A stretch of 64,000 nucleotides of DNA from Bimuria novae-zelandiae CBS 107.79 (lineage: Eukaryota; Ascomycota; Dothideomycetes; Pleosporales; Didymosphaeriaceae): positions 330,364 through 394,363 of the forward strand of contig ML976706.1 of assembly GCA_010015655.1 (NCBI GenBank), given 5' to 3'. The translations under genes were made by a program, and so were the position numbers. Positions within the stretch are counted from its first letter, which is position 1. Every line of letters starts with the position of its first letter. This document shows, one piece after another, positions 21,013 to 32,011 of the stretch. The notes beneath the pieces are model-generated. The model saw only the letters and a list, made by a program, of their open reading frames with translations, ran no database searches and had not been told where the DNA came from.

Positions 21013-21593
21013 GTTTTTTTGTACCGGGAACAGGATGGGTGCTTCGAAATTGTTGTTGCCAGGCTAGCAGAAGAGCTGTCGCAGGGTGAGGCGTGGTATC
21101 GACATCGGCTGCGCCAGAAGCCGGCTTACGTAGAACTCAGACCCTGAGGAGCAGGTCTGTTTGTTTGTTGAAGTCATACTTGCTCTTATTCCCTTCTCCG
21201 GCTAGAAAATAAACTACATCTGGCTCTCAAAACTCGTGTACCACGAATTGTGGGGCCCTCCACAAGGGCCAAGTATTCATATTCCTATGTGCGGCGGAAA
21301 TTCAGGGGGAAATCATCTTCTTAGAATTTCTATCGAGTTCGTAGTCTATATGTAATACATAAAGATATTAATATTTGCATGTTAAAATGATGTTTCACTG
21401 TCTTCATGACCGGTGCATACATTTTGAGCGCGGTGACAGTTTGACCAATTGCGGTGCCATATTTGATTAGGTAATAGACGCTTGCTCCGCCTAGCGCTGC
21501 CTAGCGCGGTTTCCCAAAACAATCACCTTCCCCTCTCCCAGGCTACAATCTGCTCATCACTTCCTCAACAATTACTCCGAACCGCACTCCAGC
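21013..21593. promoter_or_regulatory. Divergent intergenic region
   Basis: 581 bp between divergent start codons of the flavoprotein and exonuclease genes. Holds both promoters; a pyrimidine/C-rich leader immediately precedes 21594. No specific factor site is claimed. Confidence 0.45.
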
Positions 21594-22891
21594 ATGGAGG
21601 CCATCGTGCAGTCGGAGGATTACCTGACACAGTTACGGGTATTAATGGAACCGAAAGAGAACCTCAAACAGCACGGTTTCATTACGCAGCCTCTTACAGA
21701 AGAAGAGCTTCTTCTGAAGCGTAGATGTCTAGGATGCAAGAAAGGTAAGTCACATTCACTACGATATTTCTACACTAACGCTTCATAGCAATGTCCCAAC
21801 TCCGGGGCCGCGAGCGAAAGGACCCTGGAATCGCAGTCTCGGCACATGCGGCGAACAATGGCACCGGCTCTTTGCCTGCAACTGAGGCGGCGGCACTTGT
21901 GTTAGCGACACCTGTGGCAGCGGCAACTGAAGTAGCGGAAAATCAGAGTATCGACCCTGCGAAGCCTGCACCAGTCCCAAGATTCAAATGCAAGTTCCAT
22001 CCAGGTGAGGTTGTCGACAAGGTAGGTGCTCCCTTCTTGCTTATGAGCAATGGCCTGAACAAAATGCAGTATTGGACATGTTGTGACCAGCATTGCACAG
22101 CAGATCCATGCAGTGGCGCACACTTTCACGACCCGCAAGATGAATCTCTAGTAAAGCTCGTACAGCATCACCAACTCTACCACACACCAATCGTGCATGG
22201 TAGAGTCGGCAGGCAAGACATACGTGCAGCTGTCGCCCTCGATTGTGAAATGGGCACAGCGAAGACCGGCGACTCAGAGCTCATCAAGCTCACCCTGATA
22301 GACTACTTCACAGGAGAGATTCTCATTGACAAAATCGTGGAACCGGACGTCCCGTTGCAACACCTCAACACCAAGTGGTCGGGCGTTACGTGGGGTCAAG
22401 TGCGAGCTGCGCAGAGGAAGCGAACTAGCCTGCAAGCTCCTGCGGGTGCGCGACGAGCGCTATGGAAGTTCGTCGGCCCAGAAACAATTGTTGTGGGCCA
22501 TGGTGTACACAACGACTTCAAATCGTTGAAATGGATTCACGAGCATGTTGTGGACTCATTCATCATCGAGTTCAAGATCAAGAAGCGGATCGATGAGCAA
22601 GAGAAGAAGGCGCAAGAAGAGGCTATCGCTAAAGCTAAAGCGGACGGAACTTGCGTGGAGCCTGTCAAGGAGGATGCGGTGCCTACAGAAGCTGCGAATG
22701 GGGGCGCGGCGCCGGCGCAGAAAAAGAGGAAGCGGAAGGGAGGAAATCTTTCGTTGAGGGGTCTAGCGGAGAGGCGTCTGAACAGGAAGATCCAGTTGGG
22801 CGAGGGCAAGACAGGCCACGATTCGGTTGAGGATACTTTCGCGACAAGGGACTTGGTGCATTGGCACATCACTCATCCTGGCGCTGAGTAG
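21594..22891 (+). CDS. Rex-family DEDDh 3'-5' RNA exonuclease
   Basis: Exons 21594-21744 and 21789-22891 (44-bp intron; joins RRCLGCKK to AMSQLRG; 417 aa). Relatives trim 3' ends of stable RNAs. A Cys/His module (CKFHPGEV...YWTCCDQHCTADPCSGAHFH, about 140-185) resembles the zinc module that precedes the nuclease in fungal Rex proteins. The nuclease has all DEDDh elements: Exo I ALDCEMG, Exo II VVGHGVHNDFKSL, and Exo III HDSVEDTFATRDL. A charged insertion (KKRIDEQEKKAQEEAIAKAK... KKRKRKGG) splits Exo II from Exo III and includes a likely nuclear-localisation signal. Rex1 versus Rex3 assignment is left open. Convergent with Mpo1. Confidence 0.83.
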
Positions 22892-23126
22892 AGAAACTAC
22901 TGAATATTTCGGCGAGAGGAGTTGATGGACTGGAACGGACACGCAACGCTGTTCGTATGCGTTACTTGATACCAAAGTATGGATTTGCCTAATATGAACA
23001 GATTCTCCCTGCACCTCCCGACTATGCGCTTTCGGTATGCTCTCGCAGGCTATGTTGCTGGGTCCTTGGCACTCGCAGTAACCCAGCATTGCCTGGTTCG
23101 CATCAATTGCTAGTCCTTGGCCTCTA

Positions 23127-23917
23127 CTAATTCTTCTTCGCCTTGAGCTTCGTTATTTCCACCGCGATGGCGGCGTCCACCTCCTTCTTCAAGTCCTTGT
23201 AAAAGCCCAACTTAAACAGCATCTCGTACCACACAAAGAGCGGTGCTAAGAAGAATGCCTGCACCAAGTTGTCCAGCAGCGCCGGCTTGCGTCCTTCGAA
23301 TTTGCCGTGGCCGACGAACTGCAGAATCCAGGATACTACATGTACGGCAGCGGCAATGGTATTCAACTGCGTAAATCAGCAAGGTACTCCAAATAGACTT
23401 CAAAAGGAACAATATAGATGGATTACGCAAGAGAGACGGACTGACCTTGGTGCGGTCGTATTTCTTCACAATACGGTTGGCGAACACCGCTCCACTGAGG
23501 ATCAGAGGACCGACGACAGCGCCAGCAACGTTTGGAGACAGAATCAGATAGAGAGTAGCATAGTTCAAGGATGCAAGAGACGTGAAGTTCAGTGGTAGGT
23601 TGAGACGCGAGAGCAGGTCAGGGGTGCGGAAGGACCCTGTGTTTGTCCCCTGAAAAGCCGCGTTAGCGATAAGGGTTTTTGAAAGTTTGCATATAGGTAC
23701 GTACTAGTATCTGTCCACTCGCTAGGAGGAGTGGCACGCATGCCATGTGGATCTTGACGTTAGTCTGTCTAAAGATTAGGAATTGGCGGGATGTGTGGGC
23801 GAGGGATGCGGACAGGTTCACTGTGATATGCGCCATACTTGTTCATTTTAGTGGATGTACATGTCTGTGCACGGCGTTACATACGAAGACGAGCTGCTGC
23901 TTCAAATTGAACCCCAT
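23127..23917 (-). CDS. MPO1: Mpo1-like (DUF962) ER 2-hydroxy-fatty-acid dioxygenase
   Basis: Five exons: 23917-23885, 23837-23814, 23764-23705, 23649-23446 and 23366-23127 (186 aa; yeast Mpo1 is about the same size). The spliced start MGFNLKQQLVFYGAYHSEP joins to TNVKIHMACVPLLLASGQIL. YGAYH...N..IH is the conserved histidine motif that binds Fe(II). VHVVSWILQFVGHGKFEGRKPA holds the second histidine cluster, and LLDNLVQAFFLAPLFVWYEML is the typical last membrane segment. The family shortens 2-hydroxy fatty acids from phytosphingosine breakdown by one carbon. The C-terminal KKN-type lysine tail could act in ER retention. All introns are phase-consistent. Confidence 0.85.
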
Positions 23918-24380
23918 ATTCACGGCGCGCAAGCTGACGCGAATTGCCAAGGAGATGTCCTAGAGTCGCGGCACGATAACGACACCACAAGCACAGAAAG
24001 ACGATGAGAAAATGTTCAGAAGACCACCAGTGAATAGATGTACGATAGAAGTAGATTATGCAAAGGAAAGGTGCAAGAGGATGATCATGCGACACGGCGT
24101 GATATTGGCTGAATAACTTGTACCGAGGTACATCGGCATCAAGTGTGTCGTTCCTGCCCCCGTTGACGTTGACATGTGGGAGCACGCTTAGCGCTTTGTA
24201 GCGCGAACGTCACAGCCGTGTTTTGTGGGTACCATCCAAGACTATTCGGACGACTTGTCTTGGTACCTCTCACACCTTTGAAAGATATGAGTTCTGGCCG
24301 TTATGGTGGGTTCGGTCCGGAGCAACCGGACTTGTGCGATAGGTTTACGATACCCTCTAGGCAGCGATGCGCGCGCGATA
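23918..24380. other. Intergenic, promoter side of Mpo1 gene
   Basis: No gene seen. Composition turns sharply AT-rich after about 24380. Confidence 0.45.
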
Positions 24381-25250
24381 ATTTAACGTATAGTTAAGGT
24401 ATTAAAAGACGTGTTAAGAGACGCGTTCGTATAGTACTATAGTAAAAAAAGGAACTATACTATAATATAAATAACTAATAAAAGCTATATAGATTTTTTT
24501 TTACTAAATTTATTACTTCTACTTTTTTCTTCTTCTAATTATTGTAATGGGCTATGCCCAGTTGTTGCCTCGGATCCTTGACCCTCGGTTATGCGAACCC
24601 CCGATATATAAGTTCGACGCCCAAAGCTTAACTTCGGACTCTCTATCGAATTCATAAGTATACTTCTGGCACCTTTGGCTCCTTAAGCACCTAGCCCCTT
24701 ACAATTATAACTATGCTTTTTTCTTTAATATAATAATTTAGTTAACTCGCTAATAATAAGTATTATATTAATACTTATAAAGCTACCTAAAGCATTTTAC
24801 TTTCATTTTAGTTTCATATTTAATAAGACTAACCTGTCTAAAGAGAATTACTTTATTAAAAATAAAACTATAAAATATTATTTATTATACTTTTATTCAT
24901 TAAAATATGTAATCTTACGCCACTACTAATTACTAGGCTATACTAAAAATATATAATAAAATAAAAATACTTTATTAAGCGGATATTAAAACGAATTTAG
25001 CACTTATTAGTAAATGCTTTATTTTTAATAACATATTAACTTAATGAACTATAATAGTATCCTAATAGTATAAGAGTTCGGAAAAAGGTATGTTTAATAA
25101 GTTTTTAAAATTTTTAATAAAAGCTATATTAAGCTAAGCGTAGTAAAGAAGGCGTATAAAAGCTATTAGCTAAAAGATATACTAAAAATCTAGCTAAAGT
25201 AGTTATTTAAATACCTAGATTAAGATTATAATATCTAAAAATCAATAGAA
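24381..25250. mobile_element. AT-rich RIP-type transposon relic
   Basis: About 870 bp dominated by TA, AAT and ATTA words with stops in all six frames, in sharp contrast to both flanks. This composition matches the RIP-degraded interiors of the elements at 7.7-13 kb. No terminal repeats or protein motif could be assigned. It encloses a less-mutated solo LTR (24543-24703), so it was already present when that LTR element inserted. Confidence 0.55.
24543..24703. mobile_element. Solo LTR (161 bp) with 5-bp target duplication
   Basis: Begins TGTAATGGGCTATGCCC and ends CCCCTTACA, with the TG...CA ends and short inverted TGTAA/TTACA tips of LTRs. It is flanked on both sides by ATTAT (24538-24542 and 24704-24708), a 5-bp target-site duplication. 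No internal retrotransposon sequence is present, so recombination between two LTRs has removed it. Size and tip sequence suggest a Copia-type element, but that is inference. Its base composition is balanced, unlike the surrounding relic. Confidence 0.8.
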
Positions 25251-25768
25251 GAATATCTGTAGGTTCACGATAATGCTGACGGGGGTCAAGGCGATTTCAA
25301 ACACAAGGACGGAGCACCTGCGCCCAACGTTAGCGTGGCCACAGCACGGCATATGCGATTGATCGCGGAAGGCGGCAGCATCTAGAACATTGCTTCAAGA
25401 GCCATATCTCCGCGCCTCGAGTTCCGACAGCCTCCGTCCTTCTTCATCTGATATTGCGCGGCTTCATGAATATTCGGCGAAACATACTCAACACGGATGG
25501 GATCTGATTAACAACTCTTTGCATTCTCCATTGATCATATGGGGTATAGCGAGCGACCCTCTACTCGTGTATTACTATCAAGATGCCGTTTCAAACTAAC
25601 ATTATCAGCCGGGATGCATCGTGAATCGATGTTCTACTCAACAGCCAACGCATAGTTGATGCTGGGTCCCCGTGGGGCACCCGCTGGCTAGGAAACCAGA
25701 AGAACAAACGGCTAACGCTACCGAGATTGGGACAAGCTGTTTGGAAGACCTTCGCGTACGTTCGAGGC
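25251..25768. other. Intergenic, 3' side of transporter gene
   Basis: No gene seen. Normal composition resumes at about 25255. Includes the presumed 3' untranslated region of the sugar transporter. Confidence 0.45.
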
Positions 25769-28042
25769 CTAAACCTTCAGACCAGTAGCGTCGGGCTTTG
25801 ACTCGGCTCGGTGAACCGCATCGAACTTGTACAGGACAGGCTTCGCCAACCCCTTCTTGCGAAGTATGTACGTCTTGAACCACCAGGGCAGGTTCTGGCC
25901 GACCTGGTACTTCATGTGCGTACGTGTGGGCACAGCGAAGATGTAGTCAAGCTCTTCGAGCGTACGTTGCTTGGTCTCGGGCAACCACAGGAAGCTAGAA
26001 AGGGTTAGCATCGCTCAGAAAAGGTGACAAGGTATGACTTACATCATGATGACAGCTACGATGTTGAGGCCGGCATAGAAGCCAAAGACGCCCTGCGCCT
26101 TCATGACGCGCAACATTGTCGGAAGAGTCAGCGAGAGCACCGAGGCCCAGAAGTTGTTCGTTGCAACAGCCCACGACATGCCCATCTCACGATGCGAGAG
26201 AGGGAAGACTTCAGCCGAATATGTGAAGGGCACGGGGCCCATACCTGGCGAATAGAATGCGCCGAAGAGGTACACGAACAGAGCAATGAGACCCATGTGC
26301 GCGGCGCTGTCCTTGGGGATGTAGTAGCACATACCCGCTGTTAACAGAGACCAGAACATGTTTGGGAAAGTGAAGAGCAGCAGACCGCGGCGTCCGAACG
26401 TGTCGATGGTCCATACAGCCGGCCATGCGAACATGAAGTTGACCAAGCCGAATCCAAAGGAGGCGATCAAAGCAACTTTGTCCGTAGCACCGCCCTCCCG
26501 GAAGATGGTGCTAGAGTAGAAGGCAATGATGTTGATACCGCACATTTGCTGTCCAATCATGACGATTCCGGAGGCTTGAGTAGCACGGCGCACGCGAGGG
26601 ATCGTAAAAAGTTCGACGAAGCGGGTGAAGAAGTTGCTTTCCGGTGACAGACCGGCCTCGCGAATAAGGACCACTTCCTGAGCAAGAAGCGCGTGGGTAT
26701 AGTAGAGATCGCGCGCAGCTTGGAGCGGGGTGTTTCGAAGTCGGAGGAAAGACCGGTATGCCTTAGCATACTTGCGCTTCTTCATCAGCCAACGCGGCGA
26801 CTCGGGCACGAACCAGACACCGAGGACAAGCGGAACGGCGGGGATGAATGCGGAGCCCAATTGTAGTCGCCAGGCGATTCTACCTACATCCTATCATCAA
26901 GTTAGCGAGCTCGACTGCAGTGGACGGCGGATGAACTTACCATAACAACGAGGTTAGCCACGGTACCAAGAAAGATGCCGAACGCAGTCCAGATCTGCCA
27001 TGACATGACAAGACCGCCACGAACATTGGCAGGCACATTCTCGGCGGAGAAGACAGGGACCGTACTGCGGTTAGATTAGCTACGTCGATCTTACTGTTTG
27101 AGGGACGCAAACTTACACTTCCTTGAGACCCATACCAATACCAAGAAGCACACGACATGCTGCCAGCTGGCCCCAGGATTGTGTTAGACCGGAACCGATG
27201 GGAGCCAGAACTGAGAAGATTGCAGCAATGAAGATGGTACCACGGCGGCCAAGCAGATCATTGATCGGGTCGGAAATCCAAGCGCAGAATAGAGCAATGG
27301 CGATGTACGGGCATGAGTTGACGAAACCCACAATCCAGCTGTTTTTGCGGCACAGAGCTGTGTTTGCAGCGCTGGCATCGCAGAATGAGGCGGGACCGTC
27401 GGGGATGCCAAACTGTTCGGCGAAGGTCAAGTTGGCACCGTTGGAACCAGTCTGATCCCAACCCTGGATAGCCGCAGCAATAGAGTTGAGGACAATGGTG
27501 ATATACAATATCCGAGGCAGCTTCCAGCGGTGCGTCACCTCCTCGCGGATGGCATTGCGGTCGTCCTCGTCGAGCTCCTCGATCTCATCGATGAGAGCAG
27601 GCGCCTGGGCGACAAGAGCACCTTTGATGAGAAGTGGAGAGATGTCCTCCAACTGGTGTTCGCGCGCGAAAATCTCGACATCTGCGATTAATTGCGCCTT
27701 GGAGAGGCCGACAAGAGGATTGCGAACTCTGTTGTTGTTAGTATAAATACCTACCACACATTTGGACCGAGGCTGAGAGATCGAACGGTTGTTGCCTTAT
27801 ATAGGCACTACCGATTCGAACAGAAAAATAAGATCATATTCTTAGAGAATTTGTAACTTACTCGCCCTCCGTGTTTGCGGTCAGCTCCGCAATGCTGGCG
27901 CGACGTTTCTCGTCAGCATCGAGCACGGAACTACGGCGCTCAATAGCGCTGCGACAACAATGTTAGTTTGAGGAAGCTCGAGGAAGAACGCGAAAGCGTC
28001 CGACTGTACTTACTCGGCACCCGAAATTTTCTGTTCTGCCAT
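25769..28042 (-). CDS. MFS sugar/polyol transporter
   Basis: Six exons: 28042-28014, 27948-27862, 27728-27117, 27064-26941, 26890-26043 and 25994-25769 (641 aa, phases all consistent). A ~90-residue charged cytosolic N-terminus precedes the first helix. The Sugar_tr family signatures are present: D-R-lobe motif [10 protein letters not shown] after helix 2, PESPRWL after helix 6, [15 protein letters not shown] in helix 7, and the second-lobe [10 protein letters not shown] and [12 protein letters not shown] after helix 12. [16 protein letters not shown] is the usual helix 10-11 loop. This selects proton-coupled hexose/polyol transport at the plasma membrane; the exact sugar cannot be read. The intron at 26940-26891 uses acceptor TGATGATAG, giving [17 protein letters not shown]-like TTATAAAAT sits about 80 bp upstream. 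Confidence 0.85.
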
Positions 28043-29497
28043 CTTTGTCAGCAAACGCGAGTGAAGGTGTTAACTAGTGGACGGATTTGGGTGAGCAGTT
28101 TTGTGTCCGGGGCAGCTGTTATTTTATAAGCTACGGGGATGCAGGTAGCTGGTAAAGTTGAAAGAGGTTGGCGCTTGGGCCTGCCGCGTTTTCGGTCACA
28201 CACTGACCCAGGGTGGGGAAGTTTCTAGGCACGAGGTGAAGGCTTCACCGTTCGCTTCAATGCTGCAGCATCACGCGACTCCGCAGCAGTGCATCATAGA
28301 GCCCTCGAACGAAGTCGGCGTGGCTGCGCGTGTGCACACCTGGGTCTTTCACTCCGCGATTGCTTGCCCCGCGCTCAGGCCTCTTGGGATACCCGTGGCT
28401 TGCAGCGTAACCATTCTGGAGAGGATCAACAAGGTTCATTTTCACAGACTCGAGGGATTGTCAGCAAATGCCCAGTTGCTGGAGGACCTCAGTACATTTA
28501 CATCCAACGGTACCATAGCGTATACACCTTCGCTCTCAGCCGCAGACACATCCATAAGAAAATCCGAAAGGAATGTCAAACATGTACTTGATCTGTATCA
28601 AAGTCGGCACCGCTCCTCTCGTGTGCTGGCATGCCATATGGCGTAACCAAGAAACAGCCTGCATAGCGTCCATACAGGGTTCAAAGCCAACTTCTCCGCA
28701 ATTCGGAAACCCCAGGTGTGACGACGATCCTCTAGCGCTCCCCACCTACCTGAATCGGCTAAAGCCCGCCAGGACTTGATCCCAGCTCTGCATCCTCCAA
28801 CGCGATTCCAATTTCACAGTCAGATGTCAAGATCTGTCCCTCTGGTAACCTATGCAACATTTTCCATCATGCATTATTAACAGTCTAGAATGAGGTGGGT
28901 GCACGCAGCGAGGTCATTGTTGGTACAACGTCGTGCTTTGTTGGCCTTCACATTCGCATTTCAATACGAACGGTTTACGCCGACACAACCCTGTTCTCAC
29001 CGGTCTCCGCCCCAGCACGGCAGGGATCTTTGACGCAGGTGCCCAATCGCGTGCTCAGGCGTACATCCATTATGCAACCTTGCATCCCTTGCTGAAGTCC
29101 GCCCAAGATCTTGCCGCGTCGTTGCGACAAGCATATGCATCTTCGACAACACCTCGGCCGCGCCTTGGCGTTCACTCTTGTCATGGCAGCTTAGCATCAT
29201 CTAATAATATTTGGCAACAACAAAGAAGTCACAGCTTGCAATAACGACGATAAGACACCTTGCAACATCGTCCGCGGGCACCTAGCTTAGCCTCTCGGGT
29301 CACTTTAGCCTACATCTGTCGTGAAGCCACAATCGTGAAATACGGTACTTTTACGACAGCGAGGCTATTCTCGGTGAGCTGAGGCTTGCTCAACAGCAAG
29401 GCTGTCCTAGTATAGGCTGACGCCTAGTGAATGCATGCACGGCTGGCTTGCAACGTCCCCGCCACGGCCATTCTCTTGTGTGCTTAGCTCACGGGCT
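28043..29497. other. Gene-poor region
   Basis: 1.45 kb with the transporter promoter at its left end. Several overlapping ORFs of 60-160 codons exist on both strands, but none shows family similarity or a coding-like consistent frame. Confidence 0.45.
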
Positions 29498-29772
29498 TTA
29501 TGTACAGCCGGAAACAATTTTTCTGTGGATGTTTGGAGAAGTTGTCAGTGCTGAGCAGTCGGTGGGAATCTGAAACACGCATCTCCAACTTTGTAGCTTC
29601 ATCCAGGCCCTTCTCTTCTTGTTTTCAACGACCATGCACTCGATTGTGAATCCCCTATTGAAGTTGGCGTCGCGGATATCGACTTCACCATACCGTGAGT
29701 TGCAAACAACTGAGTGACACCAGATCTTGGGATGCAAGATAATTGCCCAGCAAGAGCCATCTACTAATGTAG
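29498..29772 (-). CDS. Possible last exon of a small Cys-rich protein
   Basis: An open frame entered by a plausible acceptor (AGAAGCAG at 29773) reads TLVDGSCWAIILHPKIWCHS, then VVCNSRYGEVDIRDANFNRG, FTIECMVVEN, WRCVFQIPTDCSA and a final GCT. Seven cysteines in about 90 residues are suggestive of a small secreted protein. I could not find a matching upstream exon with a signal peptide within 250 bp, so gene status is uncertain and the frame may be fortuitous. Confidence 0.25.
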
Positions 29773-30170
29773 CTGCTTCTTCTGTCAGTAGAATGAAAGT
29801 GCATTATTTTTCGGTTTTCTTGAGCCTTCACTGAGTCTGACCTTCCTCTCTCACTTAGTGACTAAAATCCTTTGAGTGAAATCATATCGTGGAGCTGACG
29901 GACGGGAACCTGAAGCAAATCATATAGTAGACTTCTGTTTTTCATATGGTTGACTTAGAGTGTATTTATCGTACGTACAGCCTAGATGTTTTACAAGTTG
30001 TGCCTGCTGTAGCATGGAATTCCGGAATGACCATAGGCGTGTGGATAGCTCCGGTGCTAGTGTGTTCGGAGCTTCGGCCTTCGCACTGGTCCCCTGCAAC
30101 AGTTTCCCAACATTCTCGACAAATCCTGTGTAGTTTGATACGAGCTTATCATCCCTTGTGTTTCCCTAGA
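29773..30170. other. Intergenic, no gene seen
   Basis: Upstream flank of the ATP-grasp pseudogene; no supported feature. Confidence 0.4.
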
Positions 30171-31414
30171 ATGTTTTCATCATCGCGAAGTTGCCGGCCA
30201 CACTTCGCACGCGTTGGGCGGATTGCCGTCCGTAACTGCCGTTCCCGATTCTCTGCCTCGGCTCGACTTTCCCTTTCCGGATCCAGTCATCCTTCTCGAC
30301 CACGTGTCGCCGTTTGCCGGCTTGTTGGATATGTAGGCTCACGGCTTTCAAGCTACAAAGATTCGGGTGCAGACATCGCAAATGCTCTGAGGCAGCATGG
30401 TGGGCTGGATGTTGTGACGCCTACACCGTCACCCGATCCATCCAATGACGCGGATTGGGTGTTTGGAGACGCAGAGTCTAGCATTCTGACTGCTATCGAG
30501 AAAGGCGCAACGCATCTCTAGGCCAACACGATTCCCTTCGCGAGCCATCCATTGCAGACGTCAAAAAAACTGGATAAGGTTGCAACGAATATAAAAGTAG
30601 TAGGGCAGCCACCCCGGCTGGTGGAGCTGTACAGTGACAAAAACTATGGCAATGAGATGCTGAGGGCCAAAGGGGGTTTCGGATTACCCTCAGCGCAGCT
30701 CATTCTGAACGAAGGCGAGCTAAATGACGTCTTGTCCACTCGACAACATTTCCCCGTTGTCGGTAAACCCATTCGAGGGAGAAGAAGTCACGGTGTAAAA
30801 GTTTGCCGAACGCTGCGCGAACTTCGAGATCACTGTGTGGATCTCCTCAACCAACGATCCTCCGTGATAATTGAGGACTACCTTGCGGGTACGGAAGGAA
30901 CGGTTACGGTGATGCCACCTTCACCAACTTCAGGACAACGAATATCGGGCTATGCCCGTGGTCGAGCAGTTCAATCACGCACAAGGCATCGCCCCTTACA
31001 ACGGCGTTGTAGCTGTAACGCAAAACTCGCGACTCGTCCTAGCGGAAGAGCATGAGCGAGATCCGACCTATGGCGAGATACAAAGTCAGTGTGTCGCAGC
31101 TGCAAGCTTGTTACAATGTACAGCCCCTATTCGGATTAATGTAAAACGCATAAGTGAGGACGAGTCCTCGCCATTCGCTTTGTTCGATGTAAACATGAAA
31201 CCGGTAAGTGCAGCCTTACCAATCGCAAAGTCGAACAGTATTGACACGGGCATGGAACATGACGGGTCCCGGGCGTACGGGACGCGAAGACCAAGCCAGC
31301 TTGACGGCTCTCGCTGCAGGTGGTCTTGGGTGGGACTATCCGAAGCTGCTTTTGAAGATATTAGAGTCCAGTAGCGCACTGCAAGATTTGAGAAATCTGG
31401 ACCTACCAGAATAG
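30171..31414 (+). pseudogene. ATP-grasp (D-Ala-D-Ala ligase-like) protein, inactivated
   Basis: The intact ancestor can be followed almost end to end. It has an Arg/Ser-rich N-terminus (possible mitochondrial leader, MFSSSRSCRPHFARVGRIAV), a pre-ATP-grasp domain (RVAVCRLVGYVGSRLSSYKD), then the ATP-grasp fold (FPVVGKPIRGRRSHGVKVC, SVIIEDYLAGTEGTVTVMPP, FALFDVNMKP). It ends in GREDQASLTALAAGGLGWDY. Lesions: TAG at 30519-30521 where context (HL-x-ANTIPF) calls for Trp; a frame change around 30925-30950 between VMPPSPTS and AMPVVEQFNHAQG; and an intron after DVNMKP (donor GTAAGT at 31204) whose expected acceptor now reads GG. Related fungal proteins are uncharacterised ligase-like ATP-grasp enzymes. 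Confidence 0.78.
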
Positions 31415-32011
31415 GCACAATAATTCCTAAGAAAGCGAGTAGCCTTTCAATCGTTCAGGGAACATCTCCGCCCTGCTTTCCAACCACCCGTGTATGCAAC
31501 ACATGGGTCTGTCCTGCCAGCACCGTGCTTTACGACTACAACCTCATTAATCAATGCGCGATCGCAGCATATCCTCAACCAGTCACAGCTTTAGCGCACG
31601 GCAATTTTCCGAGACGTGTGGCCCACGTTACAGGTACTATAGGCTAAAGAGGCGGCCTACGAACACTCGCATATCACCACCTGGATGAGCACTATGGGGA
31701 CACTACAGAAGATTTGGAACAGTAATATGCCAAATAGTGGTCATCGCTTGCCGTCGAATCGGCTATTGAGATCCCATACACGGTTTCTGGCTATTTACGC
31801 CATACCATCCCCGCCGCGCCTCGTGTTTGGGCGTCGATCATGGCATCAACTTACAGAACTGGGCGCAACAGACACATGGCTGAGGTTGGACGTTGATATT
31901 GTTTGGTCTTATGATAGGATGGTGCGTGGCTGATCCGTGGATCAAAAGCACACCCAAAGCCCGCTCTGGTGTGCATGGTCTTTCGCTGAGTTGGACGACA
32001 CTCCAGACGTA
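31415..32011. other. Intergenic, possible unrecognised coding relic
   Basis: Frames in 31550-31930 give protein-like pieces broken by stops, but I recognise no family and cannot support a gene. The right end holds the promoter of the rhodopsin-fold gene. Confidence 0.35.

Noticed and set aside
28158..28779. Overlapping ORFs of 60-162 codons on both strands
   Set aside because: No similarity, no consistent frame and mutually overlapping; treated as chance.
31685..31933. Plus ORF between the ATP-grasp pseudogene and the rhodopsin-fold gene
   Set aside because: Neighbouring frames look equally protein-like and all are broken by stops; family not recognised.
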